Assembly: GCF_005877055.1 (NCBI RefSeq)
Contig: NZ_CP039424.1
Location: 2,852,001 to 2,916,000, forward strand
Reading direction: 5' to 3'
DNA: 64,000 bases
Source of the DNA: Citricoccus sp. SGAir0253
GTDB lineage: Bacteria; Actinomycetota; Actinomycetes; Actinomycetales; Micrococcaceae
How positions within the stretch are numbered: the stretch's first letter is position 1; every line of letters starts with the position of its first letter. Both the position numbers and the translations under genes were made by a program. The notes beneath the pieces are model-generated. The model made no database searches. It was given only the letters and a program-made list of their open reading frames with translations, and was not told where the DNA came from. Shown here piece by piece: positions 42,225 through 51,756 of this stretch.

Positions 42225-43330
42225 CGTCCGTCCTTCCCGGCCGCGACCTCGAGGGGGTCCGGCCTCGGTGTGTCCACCGGCATCCCGCCGGTGAGGGGTC
42301 CACCGCCTCCGCCGCCGCCCATCGGGTGCCAGCAGGCGTACCGGTGACCCGGCTCGTGTTCCGTGAGGGCGGGAGCCTCGAGGCATGCCTCGGTGGCCCG
42401 GGGGCACCGGGGCCGGAACGGGCAGCCCGCGACCGGCCGGCCGGGGTCCGGCGGGTGGCCACCGATCACGGCGAGCGGCGTGTGGGAGGGCAGGGCGACC
42501 TGCGGGATCGCGTCCAGCAGGGCCCTCGTGTACGGCATCCGCACGCGGGAGAAGAGTTCGGCGGTGTCCGCCTGCTCCACGATGCGGCCCGCGTACATGA
42601 CGACCACCTCGTCCGCATAGCTCGCCGCCAGGCCCAGGTCGTGGCTGATCATGACCACGGCCGTGCCGAGGCGCCCCTGCAGGTCCACGAGGAGTTCCAT
42701 GATCTGGGCCTGGGTGGTGACGTCGAGGGCCGTGGTGGCCTCGTCGGCGATGAGGACCTTCGGGTCCGAGGCCAGGGCGATGGCGATCATGACGCGTTGG
42801 CGCATGCCGCCGGAGAGCTGGTGCGGATACTGGTGGAAGCGCTTCTCCGGCGCCGGGAGGCGCACCATCCGCAGCAGCTCGACCGCCCGTTCCGCCGCCT
42901 CGCGGCGTCCCATCGGCTGGTGCGTCCGCACGGCCTCCACGATCTGCGCCCCCACGGACATGGTGGGGTTCAGCGACCGCGCCGGGTCCTGGAAGACCAT
43001 GGAGACCTCCCGGCCGCGGATGCGGCGCAGCTGCTTCTCGCCCATGCCCACCAGCTCCGTGTCGCCGAGGCGGGCGGAGCCGCTGACGCGGGCGCTGGGG
43101 GGCAGCAGCCCCATCAGGGCCCGCACCGTCACGGACTTGCCGGAGCCGGACTCCCCGATGATCGCGAGCATCCGGCCCGGACGCACGTCGAAGGAGACGC
43201 CCTTGGCGGCCTGGACCTGCCGGCCGCCCCGGGTGAAGGTCACCTTGAGGTCCCGCACCTCCAGTGCCGGCCGGTCGGGACCCGGGACCTGCCGGTCCGG
43301 GGCGGCGGGGTTCGTCAGCACGGTTCTCAT
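42221..43330 (-). CDS. oppD: Oligopeptide/dipeptide-type ABC transporter ATPase
   Basis: A 369-residue partner ATPase with GESGSGKSVTVRALMGLLP, LSGGMRQRVMIAIALA and VLIADEATTALD. The C-terminal block GCPFRPRCPRATEAC and CWHPMGGGGGGGP confirm the OppD/DppD subtype; the eight-glycine run is odd. Start and stop both overlap neighbours by 4 bases, so the ATPases and OppC are translated in concert. Confidence 0.9.
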   Translation of the reverse strand: MRTVLTNPAAPDRQVPGPDRPALEVRDLKVTFTRGGRQVQAAKGVSFDVRPGRMLAIIGESGSGKSVTVRALMGLLPPSARVSGSARLGDTELVGMGEKQLRRIRGREVSMVFQDPARSLNPTMSVGAQIVEAVRTHQPMGRREAAERAVELLRMVRLPAPEKRFHQYPHQLSGGMRQRVMIAIALASDPKVLIADEATTALDVTTQAQIMELLVDLQGRLGTAVVMISHDLGLAASYADEVVVMYAGRIVEQADTAELFSRVRMPYTRALLDAIPQVALPSHTPLAVIGGHPPDPGRPVAGCPFRPRCPRATEACLEAPALTEHEPGHRYACWHPMGGGGGGGPLTGGMPVDTPRPDPLEVAAGKDGR

Positions 43331-44211
43331 CGACCACTCATCTCGTCGCGGATGTTCTCCCCGAGCAGGTTGAAGGACAGGACCGTGGCCAGGAGGGCCA
43401 GGCTCGGCCACAGCACCAGCAGCGGGGTGGCGGACATGGACTGCTGTCCCTCGAAGATCATGTTCCCCCAGCTGGGGTTGGGGGCGGGGATGCCCAGGCC
43501 CAGGAAGCTCAGGGCCCCCTCGGTGACGATGACGATCCCCATGCCGAGCATGGCGAAGTTCAGCATCTGGGGGGTGATGTTCGGGGCGACGTGCAACAGC
43601 AGGGTGCGCCACGCGGGGCTGCCGCCGAGTTCCGCCGCCTGGAGATAGGGCATCGTCTTCACGCGCAGCGTGGCCGACCGGGACACCCTGGCCACGGCGG
43701 GGATGCTGAAGGCCGTCAGGGCCAGGACCGTATTGGGCAGGCTTGGCCCCAGGGCCTGGGCGATGGCGATGGTCAGCACGAGCGAGGGGAAGGCGATCAC
43801 GACGTCCAGGACGCGCATGATCACGTTGTCCACCCACCCGCCCACGTAGCCCGAGACGGCTCCGATCCCCCCGCCGACCACGAGTCCGATGACGTTGACG
43901 GCCACGGCGACGATGAGCGAGGACTGGCCACCGTGGAGCAGCCGGGACAGCACGTCGTTGCCGTTGACGTCCGTCCCGAGCGGGTGTCCCGGCGAGCCGG
44001 GCGGCAGGGCGCTCTCGAGGATGTTGCCGCCCACCGGTGCCGGCAGGGGCAGCAGGACGGGACCGAGGAAGCAGGCCACCAGCAGGAGGCCCACGAAGGC
44101 GACGGGCAGGCCGAGCACCAGCCGCCGGCGGATCCGGGACCAGCGGGCGCCCAGGTCCTCGGGCGGGGACAGGACGGTGGCGACGACGGCCGGGGCTTCA
44201 GTGACTGCCAT
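43327..44211 (-). CDS. oppC: Oligopeptide/dipeptide-type ABC transporter permease
   Basis: A 294-residue inner-membrane permease with about six helices. It has the N-terminal OppC_N-type segment, HPLGTDVNGNDVLSRLLHGGQSSL and the EAA-type coupling helix QAAELGGSPAWRTLLLHVAPNI. It overlaps the end of oppB by 14 bases. Confidence 0.9.
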   Translation of the reverse strand: MAVTEAPAVVATVLSPPEDLGARWSRIRRRLVLGLPVAFVGLLLVACFLGPVLLPLPAPVGGNILESALPPGSPGHPLGTDVNGNDVLSRLLHGGQSSLIVAVAVNVIGLVVGGGIGAVSGYVGGWVDNVIMRVLDVVIAFPSLVLTIAIAQALGPSLPNTVLALTAFSIPAVARVSRSATLRVKTMPYLQAAELGGSPAWRTLLLHVAPNITPQMLNFAMLGMGIVIVTEGALSFLGLGIPAPNPSWGNMIFEGQQSMSATPLLVLWPSLALLATVLSFNLLGENIRDEMSGR

Positions 44212-45229
44212 AGCGGATCCTCGGGTCTAGGACGGCGTACAGGAGGTCGACGACGAGGTTGGCCAGCACTGCCACGGCGGCGAAGACGAAGACGCACATC
44301 TGCACCACGGCCACGTCCCGGGACATGGCGCCCTCGAGCATCATCATCCCCATGCCCGGCATGGCGAAGATCTGCTCGATGATCACGGTGCCGCCCACGA
44401 GGGTGCCGATGTTCAGCCCCACGATCGTCAGCAGGCCGAAGGAGGAGTTCCGGAAGGCGTGGAGCCACAGCACCAGCCAGGGGCGGACGCCCTTGGCCCG
44501 GGCGGTGTCCACGTAGTCGGCCGCGTTCATCTGCTCCACGAGGTCTCCGCGCAGGAACCGCGTGTAGAACGCCGCCAGGGGCACGGCGAGCGCCAGCACC
44601 GGCAGGGTGACCGACCGCAGGTTCGGCAGCAGCCCCTCGGACAGGGGAACGAAGCCGATGGCCGGCAGCAGCCGCAGCATGATGCCGAAGACCAGGACCA
44701 GGAGCATGGCCAGCACGTAGTTCGGCACGGCCAGCATCGTCATGGAGACGACCATCGTGGCCCGGTCGAAGACCCCGCCCGGCCGCCGCGCGGCGAGCAG
44801 GGCCACCGGGATCGCGATGGCCAGGGACACGGCGAAGGCCAGGAGCACCAGTTCCATGGTCACCGGTGCGCGGTCCCCCAGCATCTCGGTCACCGACTGG
44901 CCGCTGACGGAGGACCGTCCGAGGTCTCCCCTGAAGATGCCCCCCAGCCAGCCGAGATAGCGCTCCACGGGCGGCCGGTCCAGGCCCAGCCGCCTCCGGA
45001 CCGCCTCGACCTCCTCCTCCGAGGCGTCCATGCCCGCCTGGTTGCGGGCCGGGTCCCCGGGCATCATCTCCAGCAGGGCGAACACCAGGACGCTGATGGC
45101 CAGCAACAGCGGGATCGCCATCAGCAGCCGCCGCAGGGTCAGTCTCACCAGGGGCGAGCCCGAGACCCGGCCCGGACGGCGGTGCGCCGCGGGCCGGGTC
45201 TCGGTGCTCCGCGTGACGGTCTCAGTCAC
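44198..45229 (-). CDS. oppB: Oligopeptide/dipeptide-type ABC transporter permease
   Basis: A 343-residue permease with the DppB/OppB N-terminal helix and periplasmic loop (MMPGDPARNQAGMDASEEEVEAVRRRLGLDRP), the EAA loop YVDTARAKGVRPWLVLWLHAFRNS and the terminal VDLLYAVLDPRIRYG. It overlaps the binding-protein gene by 8 bases. Confidence 0.9.
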   Translation of the reverse strand: MTETVTRSTETRPAAHRRPGRVSGSPLVRLTLRRLLMAIPLLLAISVLVFALLEMMPGDPARNQAGMDASEEEVEAVRRRLGLDRPPVERYLGWLGGIFRGDLGRSSVSGQSVTEMLGDRAPVTMELVLLAFAVSLAIAIPVALLAARRPGGVFDRATMVVSMTMLAVPNYVLAMLLVLVFGIMLRLLPAIGFVPLSEGLLPNLRSVTLPVLALAVPLAAFYTRFLRGDLVEQMNAADYVDTARAKGVRPWLVLWLHAFRNSSFGLLTIVGLNIGTLVGGTVIIEQIFAMPGMGMMMLEGAMSRDVAVVQMCVFVFAAVAVLANLVVDLLYAVLDPRIRYGSH

Positions 45230-47009
45230 CTTCGACCCACACCTCGTCGTAGAGGACCGTGGAGTTCACGGTCAGGGCGGGGATGGGCGTGGTGAGCCCG
45301 GGACCGTGGACGCCCTTGCGGACCACCTGCGCCGGCGAGAACGCCATCCCGAACGGGCCGTACGCCTCGTCGGAGATCATCGTGGCGGCCTCCTGGTACA
45401 GCTGCTCCCGCTCCGCCGGGTCCACCGTGGCGGAGGCGTCCGTGAGCACCTCGTCCAGGTCGGTCTGCAGCCCCTCCTGCATCGCCTCCGTCGCCGTGGA
45501 CGCCCCCTCCGGCAGCGGCGTGCCGCTGAACGGGGAGGTCGAGCCGAAGCGGACGGCGACGCCGATGCCCGCCGCCGGGTCCCAGGCGCCGGCGGTCTGG
45601 AGCATCGACTCCCACTCGCCGCTGGTGAACTTGGTGATGACGTCCCCCAGCGGCTGGGCCTCGATCTCCACCTCGATGCCGGCCTCGCGCCACTGGGTCT
45701 GCAGCGCGGTGGTCACGGAGCGGGCCGTGACGATGTCCGTGGTGCCGAGCTCGACCTTGAGCCCGCCGAGCTCCTCCACCAGCGCCTTGGCCTTCTCCAC
45801 GTCGTGGGTGCGGTACCCCTCGACCTCCGGCTGGTGGAACAGTCCGCCGGAGGCGGTGAACGACTGGCTCATGTCCCCCTGGCCCTGGAACAGCCCCTGG
45901 TTGATGGCCTCGAAGTCCGTGGCGTAGTAGATCGCCTCACGGGCTCTCTTGTCGTCGAAGGGCTCCGCACGGGTGTTGAGCTGGATGACGTAGGGCGAGG
46001 TCGGGGCGCCCAGCGTGGTCGTCAGCTCCGCGTTGGACTGGGCCTGGGAGATCAGGGTGACCGCGCTGAGGCCCTCGATCGCGTCGCCCTGGCCCGCCTG
46101 GAGCGTCTGGTACGCCACCTGGTCGCCGTTGACGGACTGGAACGTCAGGTCGTCCAGGTACGGCAGCCCCTCCTTGAAGTACTCGGGGTTCTTCTCCAGC
46201 TCCAACCGCTCGCTGAGGTTGTTCGCCTCCACGGTGAAGGGGCCGGCGGCCACGGGCGTCCGGGCGAATTCCTCGGCGCCGAGCTCCTTGTAGGCCGTGG
46301 GCGAGCCGATGTAGTTCATGTTGGTGGCCGGCATCGCGTTGACGAAGGCACCGTTCGGGACCGCGAAGTGGATCTCGAGGGTCTTGTCGTCGACCGCCTG
46401 GATCGCCCCGAGCTGCTGCTCGATGGTCGTCTTGTCGACGTCCTCGGGCAGGGCCGCGTAGAGGTCGTCCAGGAAGTCCTGGTCGAGGTCCGGCATCTCC
46501 CGTTCCAGGTCGAGCTGGATGCGGGGCGCCCCCGTACTGCCCGAGCTCAGGTCGCGGATCCAGTTCCACAGGACGGCCCGGGCGTCCATGGGGGTGCCGT
46601 CGGAGAAGGTGACCCCCTCCTTGAGCGTGACGGTCAGGGTCTTGCCGTCCTCGGAGTATTCGTAGGACTCGGCCTGGTTGGGCCGGATCTCGGCGTTCTT
46701 GCCCTCCTCGTCCGCCACGAGGGTGAACAGGCCACCGAAGATGGCGGAGTTCTGGGCCAGGTTGGCCCCGACGGTGTTGCTCGTGGCGGGGTCGAGGCCG
46801 GTGTTCCACCCACCGGCGAAGCCGGCGTCCAGCAGGACCGTCAGGTCCCCGCCGGCCTGGGGCTCGGCACTGCTGCCGGCCCCGGCGGCACCGGCCGCCC
46901 CCGGGTCCCCGCCCGAGCAGGACGTGAGGGCCAGGCCCAGGCCGGCGGCGAGGGCTACGGTGCCCATCAGACGACGGGCTGCCCAGTGGTGACGCGAAGT
47001 GTGGTTCAT
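45222..47009 (-). CDS. oppA: Extracellular solute-binding lipoprotein of ABC importer (family 5)
   Basis: A 595-residue lipoprotein. A signal peptide ends at the lipobox LTSC, followed by a Gly/Ala/Ser linker, so the protein is anchored outside the membrane. The remainder matches family-5 binding proteins (ESYEYSEDGKTLTVTLKEGVTFSDGTPM; FARTPVAAGPF; AREAIYYATDFEAI). Such proteins bind peptides but also opines, glycosides, nickel and aromatic conjugates; the catabolic context makes a non-peptide ligand plausible. GGGGAG lies 6 bases before the ATG. It heads the importer operon, with an operator-like region at 47069-47123. Confidence 0.9.
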   Translation of the reverse strand: MNHTSRHHWAARRLMGTVALAAGLGLALTSCSGGDPGAAGAAGAGSSAEPQAGGDLTVLLDAGFAGGWNTGLDPATSNTVGANLAQNSAIFGGLFTLVADEEGKNAEIRPNQAESYEYSEDGKTLTVTLKEGVTFSDGTPMDARAVLWNWIRDLSSGSTGAPRIQLDLEREMPDLDQDFLDDLYAALPEDVDKTTIEQQLGAIQAVDDKTLEIHFAVPNGAFVNAMPATNMNYIGSPTAYKELGAEEFARTPVAAGPFTVEANNLSERLELEKNPEYFKEGLPYLDDLTFQSVNGDQVAYQTLQAGQGDAIEGLSAVTLISQAQSNAELTTTLGAPTSPYVIQLNTRAEPFDDKRAREAIYYATDFEAINQGLFQGQGDMSQSFTASGGLFHQPEVEGYRTHDVEKAKALVEELGGLKVELGTTDIVTARSVTTALQTQWREAGIEVEIEAQPLGDVITKFTSGEWESMLQTAGAWDPAAGIGVAVRFGSTSPFSGTPLPEGASTATEAMQEGLQTDLDEVLTDASATVDPAEREQLYQEAATMISDEAYGPFGMAFSPAQVVRKGVHGPGLTTPIPALTVNSTVLYDEVWVEGD

Positions 47010-47068
47010 GAGAGCTCCCCTGAGAGGTGGCGGGCCGTGCTGTGGTCTGGATCACCAGCGGCCATGCC

Positions 47069-47123
47069 CGGAAGTCTTCCGCAGGCGCCGGGGGCGTTCC
47101 ATGCGCTTTCCGTCGGATGAAAG
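47069..47123. promoter_or_regulatory. IclR-type operator region, site B, upstream of the importer
   Basis: A degenerate TTCCGT-CGG-ATGAAA (47108-47122) lies beside a perfect CGGAAG-T-CTTCCG palindrome (47069-47081). They stand 60-115 bases upstream of the binding-protein gene in a 275-base gap that holds nothing else recognisable. The resemblance to sites at 56.3 and 61.9 kb is weaker here. Confidence 0.4.
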
Positions 47124-47284
47124 GGGCCCGTGGCGCCCCTCCGCGGGGGCCACCGTGCGGCCCCGACGGGTGACCGCGGGCCGTGGCGGCCCGGCCCGGG
47201 GACGAGGCCGGGCGCACGGGGACGGCCCCGGAGCCGTCCCCGGAGGGGCGGGTCCGGGGCCGTGGACGCGGCGTGCCCGGCCGG

Positions 47285-48331
47285 TCAGCGGCTCCGGGCC
47301 GCCGGCCCCGCCACGGCCGCCGCCGAGGCGTCCTCCCCGGTCCGGCCGAGCCAGCGCAGGGCGTTGCGGGAGCCGATGTCCTCCCACTGCCCGGCCGGCA
47401 GGTCCATCTCCCGCAGGGTCCGGGCGATGGGTTCCTCCCGGGGCATCGCGGGGAAGTCGGAGCCGACCAGCAGGCGGTCGGCGCCCAGCAGGTCGATCAG
47501 GTACCGGATCGTCCGGTGGTCGAAGACCATCGAGTCGTAGTAGAACCGCCGCGCGATCTCCAGCGGGGACGGACCGTCGTCGGGCATCACGGCGCGCGCG
47601 GGGTCCACCGGGCCCTCGTTCCAGGCACCACCCCAGAAGTACTGGGCCCGGGGCAGCATCATGGCGAAGCCGCCGGCGGCATGGCTGAAGGAGATGCGCA
47701 GGTCCGGGCAGGCGGCGGCCGTGCCGCCGAGGGCCATGGAGCCGGCGGCGAACATGCCCTCCACCCCGACCACGTAGGTCCCCATGGCGGACATCGGCAG
47801 CCGGGACGTGGGCGAGGGCATGGCGTGGACGAAGACGGACAGCCCCAACCGCTCGGCCTCGCGGAAGAACTCCAGGAACCGCTCGTGCCCGATCGAGTCC
47901 CCGAGGACGTTCGAGGCGATCTCGACCCCGGCCAGGCCGGCATCCCGGATGGCGGACAGTTCGGCCGTCGCCGCGTCGGGATCCTGCAGCGGCACCATGC
48001 CGAGGCCGGCCAGGCGGTCCGGGGCGTGCGCGCACGACTGCGCGGTGAAGTCGTTGACGTGCTGGGCCAGGGCGAGGCCGTCCGCCGCGGGCAGGTCGTA
48101 CCTCAGCAGCGGGGGCATGGGGCTGACGACCTCCATGTCCACCCCCGAGGCGTCCTGCTCCTCGAGCCGCCGCTCGGCGGCGAAGAAGGCGTCCCGGGCC
48201 CGGAAGCGCATCTGCCCGAAGACGAGGGTGCGGTCGGTGGACCCGTCCACCGGCTCCATCGACGGGAAGCATGCCGGGGCGCCCTCCGGGTAGTCGGCGG
48301 GCAGGACGTGTGCGTGGGCGTCGATGATCAT
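47285..48331 (-). CDS. Amidohydrolase 2 family protein (ACMSD-like)
   Basis: A 348-residue metal-dependent hydrolase/decarboxylase with the N-terminal zinc motif IDAHAHV, a middle VFVHAM, the ISFSHAAGG strand and the C-terminal LLVGSDFPAMPREE Asp. These are the metal sites of the 2-amino-3-carboxymuconate-6-semialdehyde decarboxylase/gamma-resorcylate decarboxylase group, which act on aromatic or ring-opened acids. It follows a zinc alcohol dehydrogenase by 38 bases and is probably the last gene of that leftward operon. Confidence 0.85.
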   Translation of the reverse strand: MIIDAHAHVLPADYPEGAPACFPSMEPVDGSTDRTLVFGQMRFRARDAFFAAERRLEEQDASGVDMEVVSPMPPLLRYDLPAADGLALAQHVNDFTAQSCAHAPDRLAGLGMVPLQDPDAATAELSAIRDAGLAGVEIASNVLGDSIGHERFLEFFREAERLGLSVFVHAMPSPTSRLPMSAMGTYVVGVEGMFAAGSMALGGTAAACPDLRISFSHAAGGFAMMLPRAQYFWGGAWNEGPVDPARAVMPDDGPSPLEIARRFYYDSMVFDHRTIRYLIDLLGADRLLVGSDFPAMPREEPIARTLREMDLPAGQWEDIGSRNALRWLGRTGEDASAAAVAGPAARSR

Positions 48332-48369
48332 GGGTGGGGTGCCTTCCAGGGGGTCGGGACAACGGCTCG

Positions 48370-49611
48370 TCACGGGGTGCGTCCGAGATGGGGCTGGACG
48401 GTGACGTGGATGGCGCTCGTGTCCTCGCGCTCGCCGGCCAGGGTCTCGATCGCCTCGGCGACCTGGTCCAGCCCGAAGGTGTGGGTGTGCAACCGTTCGA
48501 GCGGGAACCGCCCCGACTCCAGCAGGGCGATCGCCTTCTCGTTGGCGGCCGCGTCCACCCCGAAGGCGCCCCGGACGGTGAGGCCGCGGTTGATGACCAG
48601 GTCGGTGTCCAGCGGGATCTCACGCCCGCCCTTCAGCCCGGCCAGCACCACCCGGCCGCCGTGACGGACGACGTTGAGGGCGTCCGTCACCGGCCCGGCC
48701 GCCATCGGGGTCAGGTCGAGCGAGACGTCCGCCATGCGCCCCCCGGTGATCTCGGTGACCGCCTCGACGATGTCCCGGCCCTCCGGCCCGTCCACCACGA
48801 TGGCGTGGTCGGCGCCGAGCTCCTCCGCGACGGCCAGCTTGTGCCGGTCCGACTCCAGCCCGGTGATGATGACCGTCCGGGCGCCGGCCGCCTTGGCGGC
48901 CATCACGGCGGCGAGGCCGCGCTGGCCCGCGCCGAGGACCACCAGGGTGTCCCCCAGCCCCACCTCCCCGAGGTCCACCGCCCAGCGGACGCCCGCCCCC
49001 AGGGGGTTGTACATGGCGGCGATGTCGATCGGCAGGCGCCTGTCGACCTTGTGCATGACCGCGTTGGGGGCCAGGTACAGGTATTCGGCGAACCCCCCGT
49101 GGAGGGACGGCTCCACGTCCACCGGCGTCACGCCGTGCCCACCCTGCCTGTTCCGGCAGGCCTGGTACCGGCCCACGAGGCAGTCGGCGCACGAGCGGCA
49201 GGGAATGATCACCTCGAGTGCCACCCGGTCACCCACCTGCACGCCCCACCGCTCGGCGGCCCGCTCGCCCAGTTCCTCGATGATGCCCAGGGGCTCGTGG
49301 CCGGGGATGAAGGGGGCGGCCGAGCGGCCGTGGAGGTGTCCGCGGTAGATCTCCACGTCCGAGCCGCAGATGCCGTTGGCCTCCACCCGGAGCAGCCCGT
49401 CGTCGGGACCGGTCACGGGCCGCGGGAACTCCCGGACCTCCAGGGTGCGGGGACCCGTCTGCACGACGGCGCGGATCGTCCGGGACCGCCCGGACGGCCT
49501 CGCGCCGCGGGGCTCCCCGGAGGCGTCACGCTCGCGTGGGCCGTCGGGGACGACGGGGACGGCGGTGACGTCCGAGACGTCGGGGACACTGTCGGTCATG
49601 CGCTCTGGCAT
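48370..49611 (-). CDS. Zinc-dependent alcohol dehydrogenase (threonine/sorbitol dehydrogenase-like MDR)
   Basis: A 413-residue MDR enzyme. The catalytic zinc site is ANGICGSDVEIYRGH, IPGHEP follows, and the structural zinc site is CRSCADCLVGRYQAC. The Rossmann motif is VVLGAGQRGLAAVMAA, with Gln-Arg in place of the usual Gly-pair. The first 45 residues are a charged extension absent from typical MDRs. ATG 49611 has GAGG 10 bases upstream; ATG 49599 is an alternative. A 153-base gap with a hairpin separates it from the SDR gene before it, so it may be partly uncoupled from the upstream genes. Confidence 0.87.
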   Translation of the reverse strand: MPERMTDSVPDVSDVTAVPVVPDGPRERDASGEPRGARPSGRSRTIRAVVQTGPRTLEVREFPRPVTGPDDGLLRVEANGICGSDVEIYRGHLHGRSAAPFIPGHEPLGIIEELGERAAERWGVQVGDRVALEVIIPCRSCADCLVGRYQACRNRQGGHGVTPVDVEPSLHGGFAEYLYLAPNAVMHKVDRRLPIDIAAMYNPLGAGVRWAVDLGEVGLGDTLVVLGAGQRGLAAVMAAKAAGARTVIITGLESDRHKLAVAEELGADHAIVVDGPEGRDIVEAVTEITGGRMADVSLDLTPMAAGPVTDALNVVRHGGRVVLAGLKGGREIPLDTDLVINRGLTVRGAFGVDAAANEKAIALLESGRFPLERLHTHTFGLDQVAEAIETLAGEREDTSAIHVTVQPHLGRTP

Positions 49612-49737
49612 GTCGGTCACCTCTCTGTTGGCTGGCGCGCGGCCGTCGACGGACACGCGCGGCCGGACGTCCGCGAGGCGGTCCCGTCCGGTGGGTGGAT
49701 GCGGAGCCGGGCCCGGTGCCCGCCTCCGGGAACAGGG

Positions 49738-49760
49738 CGGGCCCCCGTCCACGGGGCCCG
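49738..49760 (-). terminator. Hairpin after the SDR gene, partial terminator or processing site
   Basis: CGGGCCCC (49738-49745) pairs with GGGGCCCG (49753-49760) around a small loop, right after the SDR stop on the minus strand. No U-tract follows. It may lower read-through into the alcohol dehydrogenase. Confidence 0.4.
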
Positions 49761-49764
49761 GTGC

Positions 49765-50625
49765 TCAGCGGGCCACGCTGGTGACCGGCGGCCCGGCGGG
49801 CCCCCGGCCGAAGGGGCCACCGTCCACGGCGAGCGTCTGGCCGGTGATCCACCGGGCCTCGTCACTGAGCAGGAATGCGGCCGCGTGGGCGATGTCCCAG
49901 GCGCTGCCCTCCGTCTTCAGCGTGGTGGCCTCCCGGCGCTGCGCCCGGAAGGACTCGTCCATGTTCGCCGCCGCGAAGGAGCCCCAGATGGCGCCCACCT
50001 CGATGGTGTTGACGCGGATGCCCTGCGGACCGAGCGTGGTGGCGGCGCCCTCGCCGAGGTTCTCCAGCCCGGCCTTGGCCACGCAGTAGGGCATCCCCGG
50101 ACCGCGGGCGCGCACCCCCACGGAGGAGATGTTGAGGATGGCGCTGCCGCGGGGCATCCGGGGCACCGCATGGCGCGTCACGTACCAGGCCGACTTGAGG
50201 TTGATGTCCAGCAGCTCCTCGAACCGCTCGGGCGTGATGTCGAAGATTCCGGCCCGGTCACCGCTCGCGACGTTGTTGACCAGCGTGTCCAGGCCCCCCA
50301 TCAGGTCCACCGCCTCGGCGATGGCCCGCTCGCACTCCGCGTCCCGGGTGACGTCCGCCGTGAGCGGGTGTGCCACACCGCCACCTGCCGCGATCCGGTC
50401 CACCGTGCGCCGGGCGGCCTCGGGGCTGCGGTCCAGGACCACCACGGAGGCACCCCGCGCCGCCAGGAGCCGGGCGATCCCGTACCCGACGCCGGGCAGG
50501 TCCCCGTTCTGGCCGGCGCCGGTCACGAGTGCCCGGCGGCCGGCCATCCGGGCCGTCCCCTGGCCGGCCAGGGGGTCCTCGAGCGGTGTCTCCGTGAGCC
50601 GGTCGTCGAGATCGATGCTGTCCAT
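49765..50625 (-). CDS. SDR-family oxidoreductase
   Basis: A 286-residue SDR with catalytic YCVAK and the later TGQTLAVDGG ending typical of classical SDRs. The cofactor loop is stretched (GAGQNGDLPGVGYGIA) compared with TGxxxGxG, so NAD(P) binding geometry may be altered. The first 25 residues (LDDRLTETPLEDPLAGQG) form a polar lead. The ATG abuts the stop of the gene before it. The substrate is unknown; the other operon members are alcohol and aldehyde dehydrogenases. Confidence 0.85.
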   Translation of the reverse strand: MDSIDLDDRLTETPLEDPLAGQGTARMAGRRALVTGAGQNGDLPGVGYGIARLLAARGASVVVLDRSPEAARRTVDRIAAGGGVAHPLTADVTRDAECERAIAEAVDLMGGLDTLVNNVASGDRAGIFDITPERFEELLDINLKSAWYVTRHAVPRMPRGSAILNISSVGVRARGPGMPYCVAKAGLENLGEGAATTLGPQGIRVNTIEVGAIWGSFAAANMDESFRAQRREATTLKTEGSAWDIAHAAAFLLSDEARWITGQTLAVDGGPFGRGPAGPPVTSVAR

Positions 50626-51756
50626 CTACCGTCCCTCTGCTGTCAGCGCCGCGGCGGCCCCGGGACGCGGCCGCGCCCCGTCCTCCGCCGCGGCGACGGT
50701 GGTGGTGGAGCCGGCGGCGCGGACGGCGACGGGCCGGCCGGACCAGTCGGCGAAGTAGCGCACGACCATGGAGATCCCCGCGTTGCGGGACCCGGCCACC
50801 GCGATGATCATCGAGGCCGGGTCCGCGATGGTGCGCTGGAACTCGTCCGGGTCCGCGGGCTCTCCGGGGAAGCGCACGCCGTTCTCGTTGGACCGGTCCT
50901 TGCCCACCGCCGCGAGCTGGCCGGTGGTGCGGCCGGAGTGCTCGGCGAGCCAGGCCGCGACGTCCGCCCGGGAGAACCCTGCCTGCGCCAGCAGGTTCGC
51001 GTGCTCGGGGCACAGCACCAGCCCGGCCGCCGCGTGCCGGAAGATCCATGGGCCGGAACGGCCGATGGTGTCGGCGAAGTCGGCGAGCAACTGCTCCGGG
51101 GCCGCGGTGTGCCGGTTGTCCACGAACTCGCTCGTGCGCAGCAGCGTGGAGGTCACCGCGTCCCCGGGCACGCCCAGGTCCTCGGCGAGCGGGGCCCACG
51201 GGCTCTCCTCCTCGTTCTCCGCCAGGCAGATGGACCACCGTCCCGGGATGCCCTGGGTGGCCTGCTCGAGTTCGTGCGGACGGATGCCGTAGGCGTTGCG
51301 CACGGTCAGCCCGATCGCCCGGGCCACGGTGGCGTTGGGCCTGAACCCGGGGCCGAACACGCCGCCGGTGCCGTTGAAGCCCAGCTCCCGGCGGACCGGT
51401 CCGTTGACGATGATGAGCGGTGCCGGTCCACTGGTGGACTGCCACCCCCCGCCCCCCGTGGTCCGTTCGCGGGCCAGTGCCTCCCACGCGGCCAGGACCA
51501 CCGGGAAGTACTCGGGCAGGCATCCGGCCATCGCCGCGTTGATGGCCAGCAGTTCCACCGTGACGGTGCGGTCCACCTGCCTCAGGTGGCTGAGGACCTC
51601 GTCCGCCGGGCGGCCCGCGGCCGCCAGGAACCGGTCCACCAGCTCCCGGGTGGCGGGCACCGCCGGCAGCCCGTCCGTCCACCCCTGGGCGTAGGCGTAC
51701 TCGATGGCGTCCTGGGCCGCGGCCGGGTCCAGCCGGCCGGCCGTCGGGGCGGTCAT
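50626..51756 (-). CDS. Partner protein of the UGSC-family protein, function unknown
   Basis: A 376-residue, mostly helical soluble protein. The start IEYAYAQGWTDGLPAVPATRELVDRFLAAAGRPADEVL is a recognisable lead of proteins found next to UGSC proteins; the interior has INAAMAGCLPEYFPVVLAAWEAL, SGPAPLIIVNGPVRRELGFN and GFRPNATVARAIGLTVRN. The single-Cys LAINAAMAGCLPEY segment could pair with the Cys motif of the neighbour. I do not know a reaction. Its ATG overlaps the UGSC stop (ATGA), so they are made together and probably form a complex. Confidence 0.8.
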   Translation of the reverse strand: MTAPTAGRLDPAAAQDAIEYAYAQGWTDGLPAVPATRELVDRFLAAAGRPADEVLSHLRQVDRTVTVELLAINAAMAGCLPEYFPVVLAAWEALARERTTGGGGWQSTSGPAPLIIVNGPVRRELGFNGTGGVFGPGFRPNATVARAIGLTVRNAYGIRPHELEQATQGIPGRWSICLAENEEESPWAPLAEDLGVPGDAVTSTLLRTSEFVDNRHTAAPEQLLADFADTIGRSGPWIFRHAAAGLVLCPEHANLLAQAGFSRADVAAWLAEHSGRTTGQLAAVGKDRSNENGVRFPGEPADPDEFQRTIADPASMIIAVAGSRNAGISMVVRYFADWSGRPVAVRAAGSTTTVAAAEDGARPRPGAAAALTAEGR

